From JAUQQI01 sp042408785 (GTDB taxonomy: Bacteria > Chloroflexota > Dehalococcoidia > JAUQQI01), in NCBI GenBank assembly GCA_042408785.1, contig JBHOQU010000039.1:50851-114850 (forward strand): a DNA stretch of 64,000 nt. The letters run 5' to 3'. The translations under genes were made by a program, and so were the position numbers. The notes beneath the pieces were generated by a model. The model worked only from the letters and a program-made list of their open reading frames with translations, did not search any database and had not been told where the DNA came from. This document shows positions 41,958 to 51,175 of this stretch, piece by piece (positions within the stretch are counted from its first letter, which is position 1; every line of letters starts with the position of its first letter).

Positions 41958-43830
41958 AACCCCCCAACGGCCCGGCCTCTGGGAGCCGGCCTTTACCCCG
42001 GCCACGGCCGCCGAGGTGCGGAACCTGGCCGAGCCCAAGGTTTCCCCCGACGGCCGGTGGGTCGCCTACCTGGAATCGTACGACGGCCGTGGGGCCCTTA
42101 TGCTGGTCCCCCGGCCGGGCGGGCCGGCCCGGGTGCTGACCACCGACCCGCCCGCCGCCCTGGTCGCCGCCTACGGGGGTGGGGCCTTCGACTGGTCGCC
42201 CGACGGCCGCTGGGTGGTTTATTCGGCCGCCGACGGCAAGCTCTGGGCCGTGCCGGTGGCCGGGGGCCGGGCCTGGCGGCTGGCCGAGGGCGAGGGCCGC
42301 CAGCGGGCCCCGGCCTTCTCCCCCGACGGCCAGCTGGTGGCCTTCGTGGCCGAGCGGGAAGACGCCGCCGACGTGGCCGTGGTCGAGTTTGCCCCGGGCG
42401 TTACCGGCTGGCCCTGGCGGGCCAGCGCCGGGGCCGACTTCGTTCTGGACCCGGCCTTCTCTCCCGACGGCCGGTTCCTGGTCTGGCAGGAGTGGGACCG
42501 GCCCAACATGGCCTGGGACGGCAGCCGCATCGTCCGCCTGGACCTGGCCGTCCGGGAGCGGCGGGTCGTGGCCGGGGGCGACGAGGTGGCCGTAACCCAG
42601 CCCCGCTATTCGCCCGACGGCCGCTACCTGACCTTCCTCTGCGACGCCCACGGCTGGCTCAACCTGTGGGTCGCCGACCCCGACGGGGGCAATCCCCGCC
42701 CGCTCGTCCCCGAGCAGTTCGAGGCCGGGCCGCCGGCCTGGGGCCCTGGGGCCAGAACCTACGCCTGGTCGCCGGACGGCCGCCGCCTGGTTTACGCCCG
42801 CAACGAGGCCGGCCACTGGCGGCTCAAGCTGGTGGCCGTCGACGAAGGGGCATCGCCCCGCCCCATTGGCGACCCGGATCTGCCGGGCAGTTTCTCCGCC
42901 CTCTCCTGGGCCCCCGACGGCACGGAGGTCATCGGCCTCTATTCCGGGGCGGCCGTGCCCCCGCAGGTGGTGGCCGTCAATCCCGCGGACGGCGGGCGTC
43001 GGGTGCTGGCGGTGGGGGCCCCGGCCGGCTTCGAGAACCTGGGCCTGGTCTGGCCGGAGCACATAAGCTGGCGGGCCCTGGAGGGAGTCACTGTCTACGG
43101 CCAGTTTTACCGGCCGGTCCGGGACCCGGCCCCATACCGGCCGCCGCTTCTGGTGGACATCCACGGCGGGCCCACCGGCCAGCGGGGTGCCCGCTGGGAC
43201 CCGGTCCTGCAGTACTTTCTGCAGCGGGGCTGGGCTGTTCTCTGCCCCGAGTACCGGGGCTCGACCGGCTACGGCCGGGCCTACACCCAGGCCCTTCGGG
43301 GCAACTGGGGCGTCCACGACGTTCATGACACCCTGGCCGGCATCGAGCACCTGGCGCGGGCCGGGCTGGTGGACCCGGACCGGGTGGCGGTGATGGGCGG
43401 AAGCGCCGGCGGCTACACGGTGCTGATGCTTTTAGCCCTCGCCTCCGACCGGGTCAAAGCCGGGGTGGACCTCTTCGGGGTCACCGACCTCCTGGCCCTC
43501 GCCGAGACCACCCACCGGCTGGAGGCCCACTACACCGATACCCTCATCGGCCCCCTGCCCGAGGCTTACCCCAAATACCGGGAGCGTTCCCCCATCCACC
43601 TGGCCCACAAGATCCGGCGGCCCCTCCTGGTTCTGCAGGGGGCCGAGGACCGGGTGGTGACCAGGGAGCAGTCTGATGCCCTGGTCCAGGCCGTCCGGGC
43701 GGCCGGCGGAACCGTCGAGTACCAGGTCTACCCGGGCGAAGGCCACGGCTGGGTCCGGGCCGCCACCATCCGGGACGCCCTGAGCCGCATCGACCGCTTT
43801 CTGGTAAAGCATGTGATCCTGACTTCCTGA
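41947..43830 (+). CDS. S9 family prolyl oligopeptidase (acylaminoacyl-peptidase type)
   Basis: A 627-residue serine peptidase. Residues 25-370 form a beta-propeller with repeated SPDGR blades (FSPDGQLVAFV, YSPDGRYLTFL and others); the C-terminal alpha/beta hydrolase has the oxyanion DIHGGPTGQ, CPEYRGSTGYGRAY, nucleophile GGSAGGYTV, Asp in QGAEDRVV and His in GEGHGWV. ATG 41947 follows GGAGGT. No signal peptide, so it should act on cytosolic oligopeptides. Confidence 0.94.
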   Translation: MTAKTPQRPGLWEPAFTPATAAEVRNLAEPKVSPDGRWVAYLESYDGRGALMLVPRPGGPARVLTTDPPAALVAAYGGGAFDWSPDGRWVVYSAADGKLWAVPVAGGRAWRLAEGEGRQRAPAFSPDGQLVAFVAEREDAADVAVVEFAPGVTGWPWRASAGADFVLDPAFSPDGRFLVWQEWDRPNMAWDGSRIVRLDLAVRERRVVAGGDEVAVTQPRYSPDGRYLTFLCDAHGWLNLWVADPDGGNPRPLVPEQFEAGPPAWGPGARTYAWSPDGRRLVYARNEAGHWRLKLVAVDEGASPRPIGDPDLPGSFSALSWAPDGTEVIGLYSGAAVPPQVVAVNPADGGRRVLAVGAPAGFENLGLVWPEHISWRALEGVTVYGQFYRPVRDPAPYRPPLLVDIHGGPTGQRGARWDPVLQYFLQRGWAVLCPEYRGSTGYGRAYTQALRGNWGVHDVHDTLAGIEHLARAGLVDPDRVAVMGGSAGGYTVLMLLALASDRVKAGVDLFGVTDLLALAETTHRLEAHYTDTLIGPLPEAYPKYRERSPIHLAHKIRRPLLVLQGAEDRVVTREQSDALVQAVRAAGGTVEYQVYPGEGHGWVRAATIRDALSRIDRFLVKHVILTS

Positions 43831-43859
43831 CGTTGGTTCGGCCGCAAAGCCGGGTCCGT

Positions 43860-43889
43860 TTGACACGTTCCAGGCGGCCTGCTTATCAT
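43860..43889 (+). promoter_or_regulatory. Sigma-70 promoter of the SOD gene
   Basis: TTGACA (43860-43865) and TATCAT (43884-43889) are 18 bp apart; a GGGGAGG ribosome site lies before the ATG at 43925. Confidence 0.65.
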
Positions 43890-43924
43890 TGCAGTGACCA
43901 AAACCACCGAGGGGAGGTTGCCAG

Positions 43925-44566
43925 ATGCCGTATCCCTTTAGCTTGCCCCCAATGCCCTACCCCTACAACGCCCTCGAGCCCCACATCGACGCCCAGACAA
44001 TGGAGATCCACCACACCCGCCACCATCAGGCCTATGTTAATAACCTGAACGCCGCCCTGGAAAAGCATCCCGAGCTCCAGGGCTGGACCCTGGAACAGCT
44101 TCTGCGCCGCATAAACGAGGTTCCCGAGGACATCCGCACCGCCGTCCGCAACCACGGCGGCGGCCACGCCAACCACACCCTCTTCTGGGACATCATGGGC
44201 CCCGGCGGGGGCGGCCAGCCCACCGGGGCCCTGGCCGAGGCCATCAACCGCCACTTCGAAAGCTTTGAAAAGTTCAAGGAACAGCTGAGCCAGGCCGCCA
44301 TCGCCCGGTTCGGCAGCGGCTGGGGCTGGCTGGTGGTAAACGCCAGTGGCGGCCTTGAGGTCTTCAGCCTGCCCAACCAGGACAGCCCCCTTATGGAGGG
44401 CAAAATCCCCATCCTGGGGGTCGACGTCTGGGAGCACGCCTATTACCTCAAGTACCAGTGGCGCCGGCCGGATTACGTGGCGGCCTGGTGGAACACCATA
44501 AACTGGGCCAACGTCGCCCGCCGCTACGAGGCCGCCCTCAAAGGCAGCGCCGCCCTGGACCAGTAA
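43925..44566 (+). CDS. sodA: Superoxide dismutase, Mn/Fe type
   Basis: A 213-residue cytosolic enzyme that dismutates superoxide. Metal ligands: H29 in MEIHHTRHHQAYV, His in GGHANHTLFW, and Asp and His in DVWEHAYYLKY. The GGGHANHTLFW form and a Gly-rich region before Gln are closer to Mn enzymes, but the metal cannot be fixed from sequence. Its presence indicates exposure to oxygen. Confidence 0.95.
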   Translation: MPYPFSLPPMPYPYNALEPHIDAQTMEIHHTRHHQAYVNNLNAALEKHPELQGWTLEQLLRRINEVPEDIRTAVRNHGGGHANHTLFWDIMGPGGGGQPTGALAEAINRHFESFEKFKEQLSQAAIARFGSGWGWLVVNASGGLEVFSLPNQDSPLMEGKIPILGVDVWEHAYYLKYQWRRPDYVAAWWNTINWANVARRYEAALKGSAALDQ

Positions 44567-44593
44567 AGGGCGCGGGCAGCCGAAGGCAGAGCC

Positions 44594-46195
44594 GTGGCCG
44601 AATTTGACCTCATCATCCGCAACGGGACCGTTTTCGACGGCACCGGCCGGCCGGGCTTCCCGGCCGACGTTGGGGTAAAGGGCGACCGGATCGAGGCGGT
44701 GGGCAGCCTGGCCGGGGCGGTGGCGGCCCGGGAAATCGACGCCGCCGGCCTTTACGTCGCCCCGGGCTTCATCGACATCCACACCCACTCCGATTGGGCC
44801 ATGTTCGGCAACCCCCGGATGGAGAGCAAAATCCGGCAGGGGGTCACCACCGAGGTGGCCGGAAACTGCGGCACCAGCCTGGCCCCGCTGGTGGGGGTTG
44901 CCCGGGAGTCGGCCGCCCGGACCCTGAACCGCATCGGCCGGGAGCCCGACTGGACCACCCTGGAAGAGTATCTCGCCCGGATTGAGGCCAACGGCATCGC
45001 CCAGAACTACGCCACCTTCATCGGCCACGGCACCCTGCGCCAGGCCGTAATGGGCTTTGAAATGCGGCCCCCCACCCCGGCGGAGCTGGACCGGATGAAG
45101 CGGCTGCTGGCCGAGGGGATGGAGCAGGGGGCCCTGGGTCTGGCCACCGGCCTGATTTACCCGCCCGGCTGCTACGCCGATACCGAGGAGATAATCGAGC
45201 TTGCCAAAGTAGTCGCCCCCTACGACGGCATCTACGCCACCCACATGCGCAACGAGGCCGACCGCCTCCTGGAATCGGTAGCCGAGGCCATCCGGATCGG
45301 CGAAGAGGCCGGGGTTTCGGTCCAGATAAGCCACCACAAGGCGGTCGGCCGGCGCAACTGGGGAAAGGTGAACGACAGCCTCGAGCTTATCGAGCGGGCC
45401 AGGTCCTGGGGCGTCCGGGTGGACTGCGACCAGTATCCCTACATTGCCTCCAGCACCAACCTGGGGGTAGTCCTGCCCCGCTGGGTCTTTGAAGGGGGCA
45501 ACGAAAAGCTTCTGGCCCGGCTGGCCGACCCGGAAGTTCGCCGGCGGGTGGCCGAGGAGGCCGGCCGGGAGTACGAAAACGCCGAGAACCTGAGCCGGGG
45601 GGCCGGCTGGGACGGGATCCTCATCGCCGACTCGCCCCAGGCACCCCAGTACGAGGGGCAGACCATCGCCCAGGTGGCCGAGGCCGAGGGCAAAGACCCC
45701 TTAACGGCCGTGTTTGACCTGCTCCTGCTAAACCGCGGCTACGTTGGGGCCATCTTCTTCGGGATGTGCGAGGAGGACGTCCGGACGGTGATGCGCTACC
45801 CCCACACGGTTATCGGCTCGGACTCCTCGGCCCGGGCCCCCTACGGAGTCATGGGCTTCGGCAAGCCCCACCCCCGCACCTACGGCACGTTTCCCCGGGT
45901 CCTAGGCCGCTACGTGCGGGAAGAGAAAATCTTAACCTGGGAAGAGGCCATCGCCAAGATGACGTCCAGGACGGCCCGCAAGCTCCGGCTTCGGGGCCGG
46001 GGGGAGGTCAGGCCGGGCTACTTTGCCGACCTGGTGGTGTTCGACCCCAACACCGTCATCGACCGGGCCACCTTCACCGACCCCCACCGGTACCCGGCCG
46101 GCATCGAGTACGTGGTGGTCAACGGCACGGTGGTCATCGACCGGGGCGAACACACCGGCGCCCTGCCCGGCCGGGTCCTGAGGCTGGGGGGCTAG
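44594..46195 (+). CDS. N-acyl-D-amino-acid deacylase family amidohydrolase
   Basis: A 533-residue metal-dependent amidohydrolase. It begins DLIIRNGTVFDGTGRPG, has the metal motif GFIDIHTHSDW, GVTTEVAGNCG (the conserved Cys ligand of D-aminoacylases), then THMRNEADRLLESVAEAI, ISHHK, and a late GSDSSARAP with Asp ligand. It hydrolyses N-acyl-D-amino acids or related dipeptides. GTG start. Close spacing to the next gene (4 bp). Confidence 0.9.
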   Translation: MAEFDLIIRNGTVFDGTGRPGFPADVGVKGDRIEAVGSLAGAVAAREIDAAGLYVAPGFIDIHTHSDWAMFGNPRMESKIRQGVTTEVAGNCGTSLAPLVGVARESAARTLNRIGREPDWTTLEEYLARIEANGIAQNYATFIGHGTLRQAVMGFEMRPPTPAELDRMKRLLAEGMEQGALGLATGLIYPPGCYADTEEIIELAKVVAPYDGIYATHMRNEADRLLESVAEAIRIGEEAGVSVQISHHKAVGRRNWGKVNDSLELIERARSWGVRVDCDQYPYIASSTNLGVVLPRWVFEGGNEKLLARLADPEVRRRVAEEAGREYENAENLSRGAGWDGILIADSPQAPQYEGQTIAQVAEAEGKDPLTAVFDLLLLNRGYVGAIFFGMCEEDVRTVMRYPHTVIGSDSSARAPYGVMGFGKPHPRTYGTFPRVLGRYVREEKILTWEEAIAKMTSRTARKLRLRGRGEVRPGYFADLVVFDPNTVIDRATFTDPHRYPAGIEYVVVNGTVVIDRGEHTGALPGRVLRLGG

Positions 46196-46199
46196 CCCT

Positions 46200-46958
46200 A
46201 TGGGCCTTCCAATCCTTGAGTTTGACCCAACCCCTGTGGCCCTTATTGAGCCGTCCAAGGTGGTCATGCCCCTTGACATACCCGAACACTGCGTCATCTG
46301 TTTCTTCAGAGAAGTAATCAATAAGGTGGTGGCTGAGCACAACGCCAAAATGGTGGCGGAAAACCCGTGGGAGGATGGCCCGCACCCCGTGTACGAAATC
46401 AGGCATCGCGAGCAGCGCTTGGCCTTCTTTCATCCTGGCATTGGCGCTCCCCTGGCCGCGGCTTTGCTGGAAGAAGTCATCGCCTTCGGGTGCAGAAAAT
46501 TCATCGTGTGTGGCGGTTGTGGCGTTCTCGAGAAGGGTATGCCCGTCGGACAGCTTATTGTGGTGACTGGGGCCGTCCGTGATGAAGGTGTTTCCTACCA
46601 TTACCTGCCCCCAAGCCGGGAGGTAACCGCCGATGAGGTAGCAATCCGAGCCCTGGTTGACGGGTTGAGCCGGCGGGGCATTCCTTACCGGCTGGGCAAA
46701 GTCTGGACCACCGATGCCCCCTACCGTGAGACTCCAAACAGAATTGCCCGACGCCGGGAAGAAGGATGCCTTGCCGTCGACATGGAAGGTGCCGCGCTGA
46801 TGGCCGTAGCCCGGTTTCGGGGCGTTGTACTCGGACAGGTCTTATATGCCGGCGATGACTTAAGCGGCACCGAATGGGACCACCGGGGGTGGCAATCCCG
46901 GGCTCAAATACGCGAAAGCCTCTTTTGGTTGTGCGCGGATGCTTGCCTCACGCTCTGA
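46200..46958 (+). CDS. Nucleoside phosphorylase (uridine phosphorylase-like)
   Basis: A 252-residue PNP/UDP family phosphorylase. It has GIGAPLAAALLEEVIAFG (phosphate and ribose region), FIVCGGCGVLEKGMPVGQL, and LAVDMEGAALMAVARFRG, in which the DMEG acidic pair contacts ribose. The N-terminal 70 residues differ from E. coli Udp. The gene looks less GC-biased at third positions than its neighbours and abuts a broken methylase, both suggesting acquisition by transfer (inference). Nucleobase specificity unknown. Confidence 0.87.
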   Translation: MGLPILEFDPTPVALIEPSKVVMPLDIPEHCVICFFREVINKVVAEHNAKMVAENPWEDGPHPVYEIRHREQRLAFFHPGIGAPLAAALLEEVIAFGCRKFIVCGGCGVLEKGMPVGQLIVVTGAVRDEGVSYHYLPPSREVTADEVAIRALVDGLSRRGIPYRLGKVWTTDAPYRETPNRIARRREEGCLAVDMEGAALMAVARFRGVVLGQVLYAGDDLSGTEWDHRGWQSRAQIRESLFWLCADACLTL

Positions 46959-47290
46959 GAAAGGCCGACTGCCAGGCAACTAAACGATTTCATCTGTGCG
47001 GACCCGCCTTACGACACGCCCCGGCGGCTTCACCTGGGCTGACCAGGTGCGCTTAACCCGCCGGCTGGCCCAAAACCCGGGTCCGATAGTCCTCTCCAAC
47101 CAGGCCACTGACCGCATCTGCCGGCTTTATAGCGACCTGGGCTTTAAGCCCAGGTTTTGCCCGGTCCGAGGCAGGGGTTCCCGGAGAGTAACCCGAAAGC
47201 TTTGGGTCCGAGGCGAATCGGTTGCACTGGCAGCTGTCGGCCGGCATGGGAGGTTCTGGCCCTTAAAAAGTTCGGGGGAGCTTAGCCGGC
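46959..47290 (+). pseudogene. D12-class adenine-N6 DNA methyltransferase remnant, frameshifted
   Basis: Directly after the phosphorylase stop, one frame reads LNDFICADPPYDT, carrying the DPPY catalytic motif. A one-base shift later, GGFTWADQVRLTRRLAQ and GPIVLSNQATDRICRLYSDLGF follow in the next frame, matching the C-terminal part of phage-type Dam methylases. The N-terminal SAM-binding FxGxG half is absent and no start codon is present. It is a decayed fragment. The 3' tail past LGF is not clearly conserved. Confidence 0.7.
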
Positions 47291-48790
47291 GCGGAGCAGT
47301 CGGATGACGTAGCCTAGCCGGCCCAGCACCAGCCGGGGTCTTAAGCCCACCATAAGCAGCCAGAAAGCCCCAAAAGCATAGCCGAACTTGAGACCGAGGC
47401 GGGCTTCGACCCCGAGGCCGCCCGGCAGGGGCAGGCCCGAGACCAGCCAGTAGCCGGCCCCGACTGCCGCCCCCGCCAGGGCCGCCGGCCACAGCTCGGC
47501 CCCCAGGTTCACCCCGGTTTGACGCCGGACCTCCCGGTAGGTGAGGGCCACGCCCAGGCCGAAGGCCAGGCCGACGGCCAGCGCCGTGCCCTCGGCCTGC
47601 CAGAGCAGAGTAAGGGGCAGACCCGCGGCAGCCAGGGTCACGGCCTGGGCAGCGGTCAGGGCCGTGTTAAGGCCCGGCCGACCCAGGGCCGTAAACAGGG
47701 ACGCGGCGTTGTCCCAGAAAGGCCGGCAGACCGAATAAACCACCAGGAGCCGGAGGAGGGGGGCCGCCGGGAGCCAGCGGTCCCCGTAGAGCACGCTGAT
47801 GAGCTCGGGGGCGCCGATGGCCACGGCGATGCCCAGGGGAATGCCGCCCATCAGGATAAGCCAGAGGAGCATGGTGACGGTTCGGTGGAGCCGGACCGGG
47901 TCGTCCCGGAGCCGGGCGTAGGTGTAAAAGGCGCCCCGGTTTACCACCACGTTGAGCAGGGTGGCCGGCCACTGGGCCGTCCGGTAGGCCCGGTCGTAAA
48001 AGCCGAGGGCCGCAAGCCCGACGAAAGTGCCCACCAGGAAGTTGTCGAGCTGGGTCAAAAACATTGCCCCCAGGGTCGCCAGCCCCACCACCAGGCCGAA
48101 CCGGATAAGCTCCCGGGCAAGCCCTGGGCTGAAGCGCCACCGGCGTACGGCCGCGGCCGGCAGCCCGCGGGCCGCCCACCAGGTTCCGAGGGTTGTGAGG
48201 GCCGCCAGGGCGGCATTCTGCGCCACAATGCTCCAGTAGCCCCCGCCGTGTAGGGCAACCCAGAAGGCCGGCAGGTAGGAGGCCCCGAAGGCCAGCCCCT
48301 GAATCAGAGCCGACCGGTGAAAGAGCAGGTTTTTATCCAGGAGGATGAGGGCCGTAGACCCCGCGGCCTCCACCAGCCCCACCGCCCCCAGGGCCAGCAC
48401 CACCCACCCCAGGTCCGCCGAATAACCCAGGCCGCCCAGGACCGGAACGGCCGTGCCCAGTAGCAGAAGGGTTGCCAGCCCGGCGGCCAGGTCTAGGGTC
48501 AGGTGGGTCCCCACCAGTTCGGGTGTCGTCTCCTTGCGCTGGGCAAAGGCCTGGCCGATGCCCAGCTTCGGGCGGAGGTTGAGGAGGGAAAACCAGAAGA
48601 GGGCCAGGGCGTAGGTCCCGAAATGCTGGGGTTCCAGCAGCCGGGTTAGGATCAGGTTGGCCCCGAACCCCCAGACGAGCTGAAAATACGAGCTCAGGGC
48701 GAGCCAGAGGCTTCCCCGAACTACCCGGTAGGCCAGGGGCCGGTTGTCCCCGTCCGGTCCGGTTGGCCGTTCACGGCCGGAGGCTGCCAC
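47282..48790 (-). CDS. Polysaccharide biosynthesis flippase (MOP/Wzx-like)
   Basis: A 502-residue membrane protein with 12-14 hydrophobic helices. The first (VVRGSLWLALSSYFQLVWGF) and then LTRLLEPQHFGTYALAL are typical of Wzx/teichuronic-type lipid-linked oligosaccharide flippases, as is a central FYDRAYRTAQWP. It would move a lipid-linked glycan across the membrane, possibly the product of the 26.5-31.5 kb cluster (inferred, as it is not adjacent). Confidence 0.88.
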   Translation of the reverse strand: MAASGRERPTGPDGDNRPLAYRVVRGSLWLALSSYFQLVWGFGANLILTRLLEPQHFGTYALALFWFSLLNLRPKLGIGQAFAQRKETTPELVGTHLTLDLAAGLATLLLLGTAVPVLGGLGYSADLGWVVLALGAVGLVEAAGSTALILLDKNLLFHRSALIQGLAFGASYLPAFWVALHGGGYWSIVAQNAALAALTTLGTWWAARGLPAAAVRRWRFSPGLARELIRFGLVVGLATLGAMFLTQLDNFLVGTFVGLAALGFYDRAYRTAQWPATLLNVVVNRGAFYTYARLRDDPVRLHRTVTMLLWLILMGGIPLGIAVAIGAPELISVLYGDRWLPAAPLLRLLVVYSVCRPFWDNAASLFTALGRPGLNTALTAAQAVTLAAAGLPLTLLWQAEGTALAVGLAFGLGVALTYREVRRQTGVNLGAELWPAALAGAAVGAGYWLVSGLPLPGGLGVEARLGLKFGYAFGAFWLLMVGLRPRLVLGRLGYVIRLLRAG

Positions 48791-48823
48791 ACCCTGGATT
48801 ATAGCCGTCGGGACTAAAGTACC

Positions 48824-48852
48824 TTATGGGGCGAGCGGCCGGCCGATATAAT
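48824..48852 (+). promoter_or_regulatory. Promoter of the AAA ATPase gene
   Basis: TTATGG (48824-48829) and TATAAT (48847-48852) are 17 bp apart; the ATG is at 48872. Confidence 0.5.
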
Positions 48853-48871
48853 CTCCGTACGAAGCGGAGCG

Positions 48872-50188
48872 ATGCAGAATCGGATAACCCCGGTCGGCCG
48901 CAATCCCACCGACCTGCCCATCTTCTCCCCGCCGGATATCCGCACGGTTAAAGATACCGGGCTCACCCTGGACTTTCTTTCCGACCTGGCCCTGCGAATC
49001 ATCTACTACGCCGGCAGCATAACTGCCGGGGAGGTGGCCAGGCGGATGGGCCTCCCCTTCGGGAACGTGGTGGAACGGGTCCTGGAGAACCTCAAGCGGC
49101 AGCTTCTGGTCGAGGTGACCGGTGGGGCCTCGGTTCTGGCCACCAGCTACACCTACACCCTGACCGAAAAGGGCTACAGCAAGGCGGCCGAGCTGATTAC
49201 CCGAACCACCTACGCCGGGGTTGCGCCGGTCCCCATGGACCGCTATTTCGAGGCCGTTAAAACCCAGTCCATCCTCGGGCTGAGGGTCGGCCGGGAGGAG
49301 GTTAGCCGGGCCTTCAGCCACCTGGTCCTGCCCCGACACATCCTGGACATGCTGGGGCCGGCCATCAACTCGGGCCGGTCCATCTTCCTCTTCGGGGAGT
49401 CGGGCAACGGCAAGACCTCCATCGCCGAGACGGTGGCCCGCATCTTCTTCGGGGGCTATATCTGGGTCCCGTACGCCGTCGAGTTCGACGGGGAGGTTAT
49501 AAAAGTCTACGACCCGGCCTATCACTTCGCGGCGGACCCTGAAACCTTCGGGCTTCAGGTGACGGATGGGCGCTGGGTTCTCTGCCGGCGGCCGGCGGTG
49601 GTGGTGGGCGGGGAGCTGACCATGGCCCAGCTCGACCTGACCTACAGCGAAGCCACCCGCTACTACGAGGCGCCCGTCCAGGTGCGGGCCAACGGGGGCA
49701 TCCTGGTCATCGACGACTTCGGCCGCCAGCAGATCTCGCCCCGGGACCTGCTCAACCGGTGGATCGTGCCCCTGGAGCGGCGGGAGGACTTCTTGAGCCT
49801 GCGTTCGGGCCGGCGCCTGCGGGTTCCCTTCGACCCGCTGGTCATCTTTTCGACCAATATGGAGCCCACCAGCCTGGTGGACGAGGCCTTTCTGCGCCGG
49901 ATCCGTTACAAGATTTACGTGCCCGACCCGACCCCGGAAAACTACGTCGAGATTCTGCGCCGGGTCTGCACGGCCCAGGGGATAACCTTCGACCCGCAGG
50001 CGGTGGAGTTAATCTTCGCTTACTACCGGGCCCACGGCATCTCGCCCCGCGCCTGCCACCCCCGGGACATCGTCGAGCACCTGGTGGACATCGCCAACTA
50101 CGCCGGGGTTCCGCCGACCTTAAGCCCTGAGCTTCTAAGGATGGCCCTGGATTCGTACTTTGTGCCCCTAAGCGGCCGTCAAGCGTAG
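48872..50188 (+). CDS. AAA ATPase with N-terminal winged-helix-like domain
   Basis: A 438-residue protein. Residues 30-110 look like a winged helix (GEVARRMGLPFGNVVERVLE). From about 165 an AAA module has Walker A FGESGNGKTS, Walker B GGILVIDDFG, sensor-1-like VIFSTNMEP and arginine-finger-like RRIRYKIYVP. This conserved, uncharacterised family is described in COG terms as an ATPase with chaperone activity associated with Flp pilus assembly, but no pilus genes are nearby. Single-gene unit with its own promoter. Confidence 0.75.
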   Translation: MQNRITPVGRNPTDLPIFSPPDIRTVKDTGLTLDFLSDLALRIIYYAGSITAGEVARRMGLPFGNVVERVLENLKRQLLVEVTGGASVLATSYTYTLTEKGYSKAAELITRTTYAGVAPVPMDRYFEAVKTQSILGLRVGREEVSRAFSHLVLPRHILDMLGPAINSGRSIFLFGESGNGKTSIAETVARIFFGGYIWVPYAVEFDGEVIKVYDPAYHFAADPETFGLQVTDGRWVLCRRPAVVVGGELTMAQLDLTYSEATRYYEAPVQVRANGGILVIDDFGRQQISPRDLLNRWIVPLERREDFLSLRSGRRLRVPFDPLVIFSTNMEPTSLVDEAFLRRIRYKIYVPDPTPENYVEILRRVCTAQGITFDPQAVELIFAYYRAHGISPRACHPRDIVEHLVDIANYAGVPPTLSPELLRMALDSYFVPLSGRQA

Positions 50189-50269
50189 GTCTTTATCCCG
50201 AGCCCCAGGTCATTGGTCGGCTGCCCGACCCGCTCCCGCTCGGGCACACCCGACAAATCGATCCCATCA

Positions 50270-50452
50270 CTAAACCTGAAGGAATTCGATCCCCACCACC
50301 CGGCCATCTTCCCCGAAATCGATGACCCGCAGGTCGTCCAGGAACTTGGAATATGCGACCCGTCCCGGGTTAAGGTAGACGCAGGTCACGTCGGCTTCTT
50401 GAGAATACTCGGCAAACTGCTTGAAAAGGTCATCCAGGGAAAGCTTGGTCAC
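50270..50452 (-). CDS. DUF2283 family small protein
   Basis: A 60-residue protein. The pattern YSQEADVTCVYLNPGR...DLRVIDFGEDGRVVGIEFL matches DUF2283, whose members usually read YDPEADALYI...DIDEDGRIVGIEI. GTG start overlapping the sdhB stop by 4 bp, so it is translationally coupled as the last gene of the sdh operon. Function unknown; the family is often found beside toxin-antitoxin or mobile genes but here follows sdh. Confidence 0.75.
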   Translation of the reverse strand: MTKLSLDDLFKQFAEYSQEADVTCVYLNPGRVAYSKFLDDLRVIDFGEDGRVVGIEFLQV

Positions 50453-51159
50453 AGCTTTCCGCTTCGGAGCAGGGCCTTAACCTCCTCGATGGCCCGGGTC
50501 ACCTGGATCCCCCGGGGGCACGCCGTCGTGCAGTTAAATATCGTCCGGCAGCGCCAGACCCCGAACCACTCGTTTAAAACTTTGAGCCGGGCCTCCGCCG
50601 CCCGGTCCCGGCTGTCGAAGATGAACCGGTGGGCCTGAACGATGGCCGCAGGCCCCACATATTCCCCGTTGGCCCAGAAGGACGGGCAGGCGGCGGTGCA
50701 GGCACCGCACATGATGCACTTGGTGGTGTCGTCGAACCGGGCCCGCTCCTCGGGCGACTGGAGCCGCTCCCGCTCCGGCGGGGGCTCGTCGTTTATCAGG
50801 TAGGGCATTATCTGCCGGTATTTGCGGAAGAAAGGCTCCTGGTCCACCACCAGGTCCTTTACGACGGGCAGACCCAGCAGCGGCTGGATGGTGATGGCCC
50901 CGCCGCCTTCGGCCGCCATATCCCGCACCAGGACCTTGCAGGCAAGCCGATTAAAGCCGTTGATGCGCATGGCGTCGGAGCCGCACACCCCGTGGGCGCA
51001 CGACCGGCGGTAAGTTAAACTGCCGTCGATGTGCCACTTGATGTAGTTGAGGGCATCCAGGACCCGGTCGGTCTCCTCCACTTCAACCTCGTATTCAGCC
51101 CACCAGGGCCGGGAGTCCCGCTCCGGGTTGAACCGCTGAATCCGCAGTTTGACCTTCAC
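50449..51159 (-). CDS. sdhB: Succinate dehydrogenase/fumarate reductase iron-sulfur subunit
   Basis: A 236-residue subunit with three clusters. 2Fe-2S: RRSCAHGVCGSDAMRING and ACKVLV; 4Fe-4S: CIMCGACTAACP; 3Fe-4S: CRTIFNCTTACPRGI. It carries electrons from SdhA flavin to quinone. It lies 16 bp after sdhA. Confidence 0.95.
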   Translation of the reverse strand: MKVKLRIQRFNPERDSRPWWAEYEVEVEETDRVLDALNYIKWHIDGSLTYRRSCAHGVCGSDAMRINGFNRLACKVLVRDMAAEGGGAITIQPLLGLPVVKDLVVDQEPFFRKYRQIMPYLINDEPPPERERLQSPEERARFDDTTKCIMCGACTAACPSFWANGEYVGPAAIVQAHRFIFDSRDRAAEARLKVLNEWFGVWRCRTIFNCTTACPRGIQVTRAIEEVKALLRSGKL

Positions 51160-51175
51160 GGGCAGGCAACCTCCT

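Noticed and set aside
46996..47307. Functional 103-residue protein
   Set aside because: The frame is better explained as the C-terminal part of a frameshifted adenine methylase; no start codon with a ribosome site.
50215..50230. Terminator hairpin after the AAA ATPase
   Set aside because: A 6-bp stem GGTCGG/CCGACC exists between convergent genes but has no U-tract and is unremarkable in GC-rich DNA.
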